Positions 1-9,064 of a stretch of 64,000 nt of DNA are shown here, piece after piece. Source of the DNA: Chalciporus piperatus (taxonomy: Eukaryota; Basidiomycota; Agaricomycetes; Boletales; Boletaceae); NCBI GenBank assembly GCA_038093975.1, contig JBBPTG010000001.1, positions 124,001-188,000 of the forward strand. Reading direction: 5' to 3'. The position numbers were made by a program, and so were the translations under genes. How positions within the stretch are numbered: the stretch's first letter is position 1; each line of letters begins with the position of its first letter. The notes under the pieces are model-generated. The model was not told the DNA's origin and did not search any database. It saw only the letters and a list, made by a program, of their open reading frames with translations.

Positions 1-466
1 TGGTTTGATCCACATATTGAACGTTTCCATTCGTTGGATCGGAACCAGTGAAAAAGGACCAGCCATTGAAGAAGTTGGAGCCAGAATATGTGGCGATTGG
101 TTTCCAGGGCGAAGGTGGCACTGAGGAAGAAGTGCTAGCGGGGTGAGCACCTGTTGTCGTTGACGTGCTAGCGGGGTGTGCACTGGTTGCCGTTGACGTG
201 CCGTTGGTAGAGTTCCCTGTTCCACCAGATACAGTGACCACAGCGCCACCCTTGGATACACAGAACGCATTCTGCGTCGGGGCAGAGCCAGGTTGTGCGA
301 CGCGAACGCCACCGAAAGCTACACGGAGATCGCGTGCTAAATGGGAGCTATGTTTGATCGCGACTTTATGTGCGTGAGACAGGAGGGAGTTCCGAGCATC
401 TACGGGTGCTGGGAAGACGAGGAGAGCGGAAGAGAGCGTAAGAGTGAGAAGCGTGGATACGTGCAT
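1..466 (-). CDS. Secreted GH16 family beta-glucanase, N-terminal part (runs off left edge)
   Basis: Reading leftward from an ATG at 466, the frame stays open to the window edge (about 155 residues, no intron needed). The first residues, MHVSTLLTLTLSSALLVF, form a clear secretion signal, probably cleaved after an Ala about 24 residues in. A basic stretch follows, then a Gly/Ser/Thr/Ala/Pro-rich linker, and then the sequence YSGSNFFNGWSFFTGSDPTN, which is the hallmark start of fungal GH16 endo-1,3(4)-beta-glucanases (laminarinase-like). Only the N-terminal edge of the catalytic domain is present; the catalytic ExDxxE motif lies outside the window. From the family, the enzyme should hydrolyse cell-wall or plant beta-glucans outside the cell. 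The linker carries a duplicated TST-TxxAHPAS unit. The family call is firm; whether it is a bona fide glucanase or a wall transglycosylase cannot be told from this part. Confidence 0.8.
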   Translation of the reverse strand, partial: MHVSTLLTLTLSSALLVFPAPVDARNSLLSHAHKVAIKHSSHLARDLRVAFGGVRVAQPGSAPTQNAFCVSKGGAVVTVSGGTGNSTNGTSTATSAHPASTSTTTGAHPASTSSSVPPSPWKPIATYSGSNFFNGWSFFTGSDPTNGNVQYVDQT

Positions 467-1604
467 CGTTGCGTGGCGCAAGTCGTGCAAGAGAACAAGG
501 TCTATGTTGCAAGTGTGGCGGAGTGTGTCCTGGGATATTATCCCCAGGGTCAGAAAAGTCGGAGGAAGGAGTAGAACGAGTGTGTAAAATGCCGGTGAAG
601 TTGAGAAAGCAAGTACAGGCAAAGACCGCTCAGCGAAAACTGGAAAATGGAAGACACCCTCGGCGCAGCCAAGGACTCTACAAAATAGTGGGAAGAAGCC
701 GCCCGGGATTCCTGGGATGGAGGTTAGAACACAAGACCGTGGAACAGAAATAACGGAGGGTCGAGGCACTTGGCCTGGGACCGAGGCCAAAATGTGAGGG
801 AAGAGGATAAGAATGGAATGTTCGGATATTCGCTTCGAGCTAGTGATAGCGAGAAATGAAGAGAGGAACACGACGCACCGAAACTCTTATCAAGGGAGGG
901 CAGGCAATGCCTTGGAAATGGAAAGCGGCCTACGGTACGACGAAGATGGCTATGCCAGCAGCCAAGGGAGCAGAAGTCTGAACGCCGTGCGGCGATGGAG
1001 AACACGAGGCAGCAGTCAATCGACCGATATGATCGCTGTACCTGCAGACGGTCAAACCAACGTTCCAAACCCTCTAAACAGTGCAAAGTGGGTGAGTGAG
1101 AGCAAAAGACGGGTGGCCAGACATGTTTAATAGTTCCACCGAGTTGCTTAGATCCCTCGAAACAGCCATTAATTGTCGTCGCTTGTGACTATGTGGCCCA
1201 CAGAAATTGCTGGAGAACAATAGTCGGATGAACGGTGCCGGATTTAGACTCCGCCATGCGGACACGTCTCCTCCTCCTCGTGGCCCGCAATTGCAAACTG
1301 GTCATCAACTCATGCACATGTCTATATCACAGATGGGCAAGGCAGTGTCCGATGTATATACTCTGTATATGTTGTTTGTCCAAAGAATGACATATGGGGA
1401 CAAAGGGGGTCATTAATGTCAAAGAATCACCATAAGGGTCATCGAAGAAGGAATGAAGACGACGCTCATGATTATCATCAAGAAAGGTAACCCATCCCGG
1501 GTCAAGAAAAACACCATAGAATAAGACAACAGATGAGAGGAGACCCAGACAAGAAGAGGGGACCAATCGATCAACAATGATTCGTAACCAACGATATTAA
1601 CCAT
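467..1604. other. Intergenic region upstream of the GH16 gene, downstream of VAC8
   Basis: About 1.1 kb separates the GH16 start codon from the VAC8 stop; both genes read leftward. Short open frames are present (for example 813-1130) but none shows a recognisable domain, a splice partner or fungal codon bias. The only structure I notice is an imperfect inverted repeat at 529-549, close to the GH16 start. The part nearest 466 should hold the GH16 promoter and the part nearest 1605 the VAC8 3' UTR and terminator. Confidence 0.5.
529..549. repeat. Imperfect inverted repeat near the GH16 start codon
   Basis: The sequence CCTGGGATATTATCCCCAGG reads almost the same on both strands, with arms of about 8-9 bases around a short A/T centre. 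It sits 63 bases upstream of the GH16 ATG at 466, so it could be a promoter element or a 5' UTR hairpin. Function is not known. Confidence 0.4.
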
Positions 1605-3982
1605 TCAGTGATATGACCCAGAGAACGCTTCCCGCACACTTCTACGAAGCTCCTCGTGTTCTCGTCCACTCGAGCTCCCTATCGACGAGGCTGCCGTATG
1701 AGAGCCGGCTACACTCCGCGGCAGTCCTGCGTCTATGTCTCCATCTACAAACTCGAGGATACGTCGTGCAAGATGCTGGATCTCGCCTTGCCCTTCCGCT
1801 GTTTCTGTATCTGCGTACGATTGCGAAGCAGAGCGATGGGAGTGAGGCGTGCCGATCGAAGAGGTGGGCGTTGGCGTCCGTGACGATGCAAGATGGCGGA
1901 TAGGAGGGTTCAGCAGACCGGAATTCCGTATGTTGCTTATCAGTTGTGGGTCTATAGAGGGTGGTGGTCACTCGTCCTGCTTAGCGATATGATCATGAGC
2001 ATACCTCCAGATTCTAATAGTTGCACGATTGTCCAAACGGCGATATGCTGGAAAGTTGCATCAGGGCTTGTCAGGAAGTTGTACAAATATCGATGCATCC
2101 CGCCATCCGGTTTATCCCAAACATCATTGAATGCCGAGTAGTCGTCAGTGGCAGTCCGTCCATCTGGAAGAATCATATCATCAAGCTATATCAGAGAAAG
2201 GTTAGTCGAACATACCCTTGGACGACAGATTCCCAAGAGCCGCTGCACTGTTACCCTGTACCTCGGAGCTTGGCGAGTTTGTCAGAGGAATGAGAACTTC
2301 GCAAACACCCATCTCCAGCAGTTGACCCTTGAGCTCATCTGTAGAGAAAATCAACATCTGTCGATCACTACTGTTTGAACGTGACCTACCGCTCAAAGCC
2401 AAAACAGCAACGCAAGCTGTCATCTCACTTTGCACATTCATCGGCACTTCTAGAACCAACTCCTTGATGGATTGTACAGCTCCAGCCTTGACGATTGCCA
2501 GCTTGTTCTTCTCTGAACTAGCGGCGAGATTACGAAGGGTGGAAATGGCATGACATTGAACTTCTTCGTTATCCTTGAACGAAAGAAGGTTTATCAGAGG
2601 TTGAAGAAAACCGGACTCTATGATCGGTGATTCGTTCTGCGGGTGGATAGAGACATTGCGGACACAGGCAGCGGACGAGAGGATGAGGGGAAGGTATGTC
2701 GACTGAAGAAGCCGTAAGAGGGGAGTGAGACCATCAGCTCTGACGATTTCCAATTGGTATTTTTCTACAAGATTGTCCAAACGATCAGAGGTCGCAGCGC
2801 AAAGAGATACACGAGAAGTAAACAGACCATCACTGGCAAGATTCCGCAGCGCCAGCGCGGCTTGGCACTGCACTTTGAGACTGGGGCTGTCCATAAGGGC
2901 GACGAGGCTCGCAACTAACTTGGGCTCAGTTTGGGCAAGTTTCTTGCGGTTCACGCCATCGACGGCAATGTTGCTAAGTGCCGTCGTGCAATAATATTGC
3001 ACGTCAGTGTCCATCGAGTTGAGAAGACTGACTAATACGGGGATAGCGCCTGCATTGACGAGTTGTTGCCGATTCTCATCTGTAGGATGGACCTGAGCAT
3101 TGGACTCTGGAGATCGCATACGAGGTTGCTACATACCCGAATGAGTCATGTTAAGGAGGGCACCCGTGGCGTTTCGCTGAACTCTCATATCTTTGGACCG
3201 AGCAAGGCGAGTCAATGGTACGAGAGCGCCAGACTTTGCGATCTTGGTCTTGTTATCGTCTACGCACGTAAAAAAAAACGAGGACAAGGAAAGGGAGTCA
3301 CATGGTTGACCAAAGCAAACGGCTGGGATGGATGTGCGCACCATGCGTAGCAAGATTCGTTACGCAGCCCACGGCATTGCATTGGACCTCTACATTTGGG
3401 CTCAGCATTTGTCTAATCAGAGGTTCTAGCCCCCCAAGCTTGACGATGAGGAGCTTGTTGTCAGCTGGACGGAATTAATGAATACAAGGTGAGAATACGG
3501 AACACGAGCGAAACGCACTGTTTACTGCCAAATTACCGAGAGCGGCACTTGCGGCACGCTGAACCTCGGTGTCTTGGCTTGAGAGGAGGAAGAGGATAGG
3601 GTCGAGAGTATCCCGCCCAACGGGACGGACCTCCTTCTCTGTTATCTCTGCGAAGGCGAGGGCTGCACTGCGTTGGAGGTCGACATTATCTGAGAAAGAG
3701 AGTGTTGTTAGGGCAGTGAGGGGCGATCCTTGGAAGAAGTTGGTGGTTGTGCGATCTTTGACACAAGAGGGATTAGCGAGATGCGACGAAGGGTGTTTGA
3801 ATGCATACTCTCGAGATACTGAAGGAGGTCGGCAACAGCTTCTCGTTCGTTCTCTAAGAGGAGGGGTTCGTATTGCTGGGATCTACGTGAGCGAACTGAT
3901 GGGAGTGGGCTGTTAGGAAATGCAACAGATTTTGGGTGCGGTACATACGACAAGACTCGCAACAGCTGCTCACTACGCCCAT
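1605..3982 (-). CDS. VAC8: Vacuolar armadillo-repeat protein Vac8
   Basis: A multi-exon gene starting at the ATG at 3982 and ending in a TGA at 1605-1607. The short first exon encodes [11 protein letters not shown]: Gly2 is a myristoylation site followed by Cys residues for palmitoylation, the lipid anchor known from Vac8. After an intron (about 3899-3947) comes [20 protein letters not shown], then armadillo repeats spread over several exons; the longest exon (about 2202-3080) carries motifs such as [15 protein letters not shown] and [18 protein letters not shown] later exon has [10 protein letters not shown] and [17 protein letters not shown], followed by the last intron (about 1945-1995) and a C-terminal tail ending REAFSGSYH. 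From the family, Vac8 sits on the vacuole membrane and acts in vacuole inheritance, nucleus-vacuole junctions, homotypic fusion and anchoring of the autophagy initiation complex. It is divergent to ATG16, about 300 bases away. Confidence 0.93.
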
Positions 3983-4280
3983 CGTTGAGGGAGAAGGAAG
4001 GGAGTATAGAGAAAAGTGAACTTGAACGTAGTCTTGAACGAACACAAGCCTGCCGTGGGAATCACTATCGCACATTGCCGACATTCACTCTCAATAAACT
4101 CAGAGAGTCACAGTAAACTCACAATTCTAGAGACTGGGACTCTCAGAGCAACTCCTGGTGGCAAGAGCTGTGGTTAATCCCGTCGCTGCAGTGGGTCACA
4201 GAGTCACGGTTGTGTGACATGTGACATGTGACATTGAACTGGAGTGATGTTTTGACTTGGTTTTGACAGCAAGTCGAACG
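3983..4280. promoter_or_regulatory. Shared divergent promoter of VAC8 and ATG16
   Basis: These 298 bases lie between the two start codons (VAC8 leftward, ATG16 rightward), so both promoters and 5' UTRs must fit here unless upstream non-coding exons exist. The ATG16-proximal part has overlapping copies of TGTGACAT at about 4213-4233. No TATA box is convincing. Confidence 0.5.
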
Positions 4281-5269
4281 ATGGCCGAGCCATCCTGGCA
4301 AGAGCAGATCCGTCTCCGTCTCGCTGAACGAAATGTGAAACAGAACGCATTCGCATCCATCATCGAGCAATGTACGCCATCAATACACACTCCTCCAGCT
4401 CACACATCCAACACAGATCGAAACAGACCGTAGACTAGCTCAGCAAACAAAGCTACTCAAGGAACGCAATGCATCCCTCCTCAAAGCCGTAGGATCTGTA
4501 CGGACAAATCCATCCAGCTCCACCGTCTATATACCCGGTACTGCAGCGGGAGAGGAGTACGTCTCGGCCCTCGCGCGTACCCTTGATCCGTTCACAAACG
4601 CGTCTTCTGCAGGAATCCCGTACGGGCAGCTTACATGGCATCTCTCGAGTCCCAGATATCTTCTCTCCGGGACGAACTCGCTTCAGTGTACAAGACACAG
4701 GGCCAGAACGCTCAGCGTCTACTCGCGATGAACGAGACTCTCCGCGAGAAAGAGGAGCTTTCACGTATCGATTCTGAGAATATTCGCAAAGCGCGAGAGG
4801 AAATAGACCGTCTACGGAAGAAGGTCGACCAACATAACGAATTGATGGCGGAGAAGGACCGGACGGCGCAAGTAAGTCACCATGCTAGCCAACTATGATC
4901 CAACCCTTGATGTGTCATCGATAGGTGCTTCACGATGAGATCAATACCCTCCAGCTCGAGCTTGGTCAGATCGAGGACCGCAATCAAACCCTCACAAAGG
5001 ACAATGCCAAACTACTCCAGCGTTGGCTTGATGACAAGCAAGCACAGGCGAACAAGATGAACGAAGCAATGGACTTTTACGAGGACATGCGCTCGCGACA
5101 TCAAGCCGTTATCAACTGGCGGGGCACAGACGGGACTCAGAGCGGGCCAGCTGCAGCAGGAACGGGGTCGGGAAACGGGGTCCGTTTGGGGGAGGTGACC
5201 GAGTCGACGATGACGGATGGGCAAAGATCTCGGCTGGAGACGACACGCGATCGGAGTCCGAATGGTTGA
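4281..5269 (+). CDS. ATG16: Autophagy protein Atg16 (coiled-coil, fungal short form)
   Basis: The start is the ATG at 4281: MAEPSWQEQIRLRLAERNVK followed by QNAFASII, the N-terminal Atg5-binding helix typical of Atg16. The next exon (from the intron ending about 4441) reads QTKLLKERNASLLKAV. An intron of about 70 nt starting at 4556 with GTACGT joins to NPVRAAYMASLESQISSLRD and the long heptad region containing YKTQGQNAQRLLAMNETLRE. The last intron (about 4871-4924) leads into the C-terminal coiled coil with DNAKLLQRWLDDKQAQANKM, and the stop is at 5267-5269. There is no WD40 domain, as in other fungi. The Atg12-Atg5-Atg16 complex directs Atg8 lipidation at the phagophore. Splicing around 4380-4441 is the least certain part of the model. 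Confidence 0.9.
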
Positions 5270-5780
5270 TTGCGGATGAGTAGATCCCCTGCTCGTTCTT
5301 TCTTTACTGCTGTCACTACCCAGTCGCATACCCCAAGCGCCTTTCTCGCATGACCACACAGTAAGCGCATGTCAAATGACTGGGTTACATTTTCACCGCC
5401 GCTGCACGGAATGTACTTGGATGGAAAACCACCCTCTACAGAGGATATATAGACGAGTAAACTGAGCTGCGAAGAACACCAGAACGTGCCGAGACACTTC
5501 ATAATCACGAACCTCAACAAAACAACAAGAAAGAAGATCTGGGCGGCAGTTGAACAGATGGAAACAATGAACAAGACAAGTATGGATAACAGTTCTGGAG
5601 ATACCATACACAAGTAACTTCTTTCATCTGTTTTGATCTGAATCTGTATAGTGGGGAAAGGGGGAAAACAGTAGAGAAACGGGGCTCTTCAACTTTGGGA
5701 CAGAATTTCATGGCTACAGTCAAGAAAGCATGACGATGAAACGGATCGGAAGAATATAACGATGCATGGAAGCAAATTCT
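5270..5780. other. Convergent intergenic region (ATG16 / RRM protein)
   Basis: About 510 bases between two converging stop codons. It should contain both 3' UTRs and polyadenylation signals. Open frames here on the minus strand are short, hydrophobic by chance and lack domain or splice support. Confidence 0.5.
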
Positions 5781-7329
5781 TTAAGCACCTTGACCCTCTG
5801 CGCCGGGCTGGCCAGCTTGCTGGCTGTAATATCCTACACATGATTGTCAGTCGGGTGCTCTCGTTTCAATACAATGGAACTCGCTCACCACCCCAGTAGT
5901 TAGAGTAGTACGAGTTAGGATCCCCGGTAGGCCATTGGGCCTGACCACCAGCGGCAGCACCGGCTGCAGCATCTGCCACACCTGGCTGGCTACCTCCGAG
6001 GCCAGTACCGACAGCTCCTGGGGCGGCTTGGGGCATCCCAGGACTGCCGGGATTACCACCGCCACCCGCCTGGTTGGGGAATCCAGCGTATCCACCAAAG
6101 CCATATTGACCATAGGTGCTGGGCTGTGGTATCCCGTACATTGGCTATGGCATTATGATATAAAACCGCGGAGTTGAGGGAGAAGTGAGAAAAATATAGA
6201 GGAGATAGAATTCCTGACTCACCATATTGGCATAAGCAGTCGCAGTAGGGGAAGGACTCATAGCAGTGGGCTGGACAGTCGCGCCATCCGCTCTATCCTT
6301 ACCCCAGCTACACTTGATAGGTCTCCCGTGTACCATCTGCCCTTGGAGTTGCACGATTGCCATGGCAGCGTGCTCGTGTGTGTCAAGTTTGACGAAAGCA
6401 AAGCCACGATCGGCTTGCATGCGAATCTCGGAGAGATAGCCGATGGATTGGAACAAGGGAATGAGGTCCGCTTGAGTGCAATAAGGCACCAAGTTACCGA
6501 CATACACGGTGGTGTTGTAAGAAGGCGTTTGCTGGACGACAGCCTCGTACGAAAGGGGGCCGCCTTGGAAGTTGATGGGTGCTGGAGCAGTACCAAGCGT
6601 TCCGGTTGGGCGTGGAGGAGGAGCTCCTCCCCCTCCTCCTCCTCCTCCTCCTCCTCCTCCTCCTCCACCACCACCACCCATTCCGCCCATTCCACCTATT
6701 CCTAATGCTCCTTGAGTCTTCTGATTCGCCCAGTTGACACGGATTGCGCGTGAGCCAAGCCATTCGCCATTCATCGTGGCGATTGCCTGCTCAGCGTCTG
6801 TTTTGTCCCTAAACGCCAGGAAACCGTACCCACGCGACTTTCCGGAATTCATATCCCACATCACGCGAGCGTCGGATAGGGTGCCAAAAGCGCTGAAGGC
6901 TTTAGCGAGGACGTCGTCATTGACCTCAGGGGAGAGATCGCCCACGAAGACGTGGTAGTGACTGGTGGTGTCCTCCTTGTTTTGTTGACCCTGGTAGGCC
7001 CAATTGACTCGGATCTCTGTGTCGAAAATCTTGCGTCCATTGAGGGTCTGCAGAGCAGTCTCGGCAGCGCGCATGTCGAGGTATTCGACGAAACCGTAGT
7101 TAAGGCCCCCATGTTGGTAGTTACGGTCGGGGATAATTTTAACGTGCTGGACTGGACCAGCGACGGCGAAAATTTCGGTGAGCATGTACTCGGTGACCCG
7201 AGGGCTCAGGTTACCGACGTAAAGATGAGCCCGCCGCTGTTGGGTAGTAGGATAAGTCGAGGCAGAACAGGGAGGATAATGACAAACCGGAGCCTCGGCT
7301 GGGCCGCCCATACCGCCCATGGGATTCAT
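5781..7329 (-). CDS. Three-RRM RNA-binding protein, TIA-1/PUB1/Nam8-like
   Basis: The start is the ATG at 7329 (MNPMGGMGGPAEAPVCHYPP). The main exon (about 6223-7329) encodes three RNA recognition motifs. RRM1 has RNP2 HLYVGNLSP and RNP1 NYGFVEYL. RRM2 has HVFVGDLSPEV and SRGYGFLAFRD. RRM3 has VYVGNLVPY and RGFAFVKLDTHEHA followed by GRPIKCSWGKDR, the signature of the TIA-1/Pub1 third RRM. RRM2 and RRM3 are separated by a pure glycine run and a Pro-rich stretch. A second exon (about 5886-6144) is Gly/Ala/Pro-rich with GYAGFPNQAGGGGNPG, and a short last exon (5781-5830) encodes YYSQQAGQPGAEGQGA and a TAA stop. Proteins of this family bind U/A-rich mRNA and join stress granules, or act in U1 snRNP splicing as Nam8; which role applies here is not decided by the sequence. 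Confidence 0.9.
6629..6680. repeat. Trinucleotide repeat encoding a poly-glycine run
   Basis: A run of (CTC/TCC)n on the plus strand, followed by CACCACCACC, reads as an uninterrupted stretch of about 20 glycines in the minus-strand RRM gene, between RRM2 and RRM3. It is in frame and likely length-polymorphic. Confidence 0.85.
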
Positions 7330-7404
7330 GACTTAATAGAGAGACTGAATTTGGCGAATAAATATGGGATGAGTTGGTGTTGTGAGAGGGAGAATACGTA
7401 CAGG

Positions 7405-7545
7405 AGGAAAGAGATAATCTGATGAGAAGGAGAGTCCGTCAGATGGGAGATAGAAAAAGACAGACGGAAAGGAGAAATATAGAGATAAAAGGAGAAAAAG
7501 AGAACACAGAGAACACAGAGAGAGAGGACAGAGAAATTTCACTCA
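7405..7545 (-). promoter_or_regulatory. Pyrimidine-rich promoter/5' UTR tract of the RRM gene
   Basis: On the minus strand this stretch is almost only C and T (on the plus strand GAGAAGGAGAG, AAAGGAGAAATATAGAGAT and repeated GAGAACACA). Long CT tracts just upstream of the start codon are common in strongly expressed fungal genes. It lies within the 376-base gap between the RRM start (7329) and the PHB1 stop (7706), with a possible 5' UTR intron near 7333-7420. Confidence 0.45.
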
Positions 7546-7705
7546 GTCACTCGTACGCAGCTCGACAATAATCAAGACAACCGACAAAGTCCACAGCCAC
7601 TCTCCATGAGAACAACGTTCAACTTCGGTCTTACCCGAACCAGATGCCAATTCCAGGGTGGTGACTACGACATGATTACACCAAAAAATATCGAGGGCCC
7701 TCTGT

Positions 7706-8890
7706 CTACGCCTTCGTAGGCACGTTCAGCAATACATTCCCCCCACTGCTCGGAATATATGACACGTTCCCATTCGCAGCCAGCGACTGCACGATCGCCT
7801 TGCTTGCCTCAATCTTTCTGAGGGCAAGGAATGCATCCCCAGCCTTCTCCAACGCCTTCGAAATAGTCGCTGCTGCCTCTGCTTCTCCCTCAGCACGGAT
7901 GACGGCCGCTTGTCGTTCTTGCTCAGCCTAAAGCTCCGTTAGGAACAGTCACAGCAAAAAAAAACTTGGACTTCACCTTCTCGACAATGAACTTGGCTCG
8001 CTCGGCATCTGATCACTCGTCAGCAGTAGTATCCGGACAGATATCTTTCCACGTACCTTGCTGTGCTATTTGTTTCGCCTCGACAGCCTGCAAGGGTTTA
8101 GTTTACGTCCTCACTCCAAGGCGCACTACATACCTGTGTGAATTCCTGTCATAGAGAATTAGCCCAGGAGACTCTACTGCGATTGCAAAGAAAGCGCACC
8201 TTTCCAAACGTCAAATGCGTAATTGACACATCCTCCAGTTTAATGTGGAATTCGCCCGCGCGCTGCAGCAAGTCTGCCCGTATTTTGGATGACACAACCT
8301 CTCGCTGCGTGATCAACTCTGCTGCATCAAACTGTGCAACGATAGCCTTGAGCACTTCATTGCCGATCGAAGGGAGAACACGTTCGTCATAGTCCAAGCC
8401 CAAAGTTTGGTAAATCTTTGGGAGATGCTCCTTGTCTGGCCTTGAAAGTACACGCAACGTTATGGAGACCATTTGCAAGTCTTTGGAGCCTGTCGTGGTC
8501 GAGATGTTCTTCGTTCAACGATGTGTCAACATAGACAATGTCGAGAAGCGGCGGTTTGCTTACTCGAGGTTTAGTGCGGCAGTCATAAAGAATGGCCCTC
8601 TGAAGCCATGGCATCAAGAAATGCGTTCCTTCACCCGTAGCCTGAGGGGAGTTATATTTCGCCGCTCAGTCGCACAACCAGCTGTGCAATACATACCTTG
8701 TCCTTTACGCCGGAGAAACGGTCGAACATGACTGCTCGGTATCCTCCAGGCACATCATAAATGCTGGCTTGCACAGCGACGAACGCAATGCCCAGAGGAA
8801 CTGCAATACAATCAAGGCCTCAATTCATCATTCCGAAGCTCAGACGGTCAGCTCACCGAGGAGACGACTTGCAGCTTGTGGAAGAGCCAT
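7706..8890 (-). CDS. PHB1: Prohibitin 1 (mitochondrial inner membrane)
   Basis: The ATG at 8890 begins [12 protein letters not shown]; the gene is split into at least seven exons and ends with a TAG at 7706-7708 after VLLNVPTKA. Visible family motifs are [75 protein letters not shown] and the C-terminal coiled coil [20 protein letters not shown] with [12 protein letters not shown]. These match the SPFH/Band-7 domain of PHB1. PHB1 and PHB2 form ring complexes in the inner mitochondrial membrane that stabilise newly made proteins and control m-AAA protease. One exon, at 8134-8145, is only 12 nt and encodes EFTQ. The family identification is strong; exact positions of the N-terminal introns are approximate. 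Confidence 0.93.
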
Positions 8891-9064
8891 GACTGTACTC
8901 TGTACTTGTTGACTTATTGGCGGTAACTTGAATGAGCAAACTCAGAAAGTGGAACAAACACCGGATAAACAAAAATTGACGCGTCCCCTTGCCGAGAGTA
9001 ACCTAATTCATCATTACCCCCTCTCTCGCAGTCGCTATCATAGTTCTCTAGTTAGCGTTCGTAC

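Noticed and set aside
813..1130. Open frame of 105 codons upstream of the GH16 gene
   Set aside because: No domain, no signal, no splice partners and no ATG context; composition looks random. Likely chance frame in promoter DNA.
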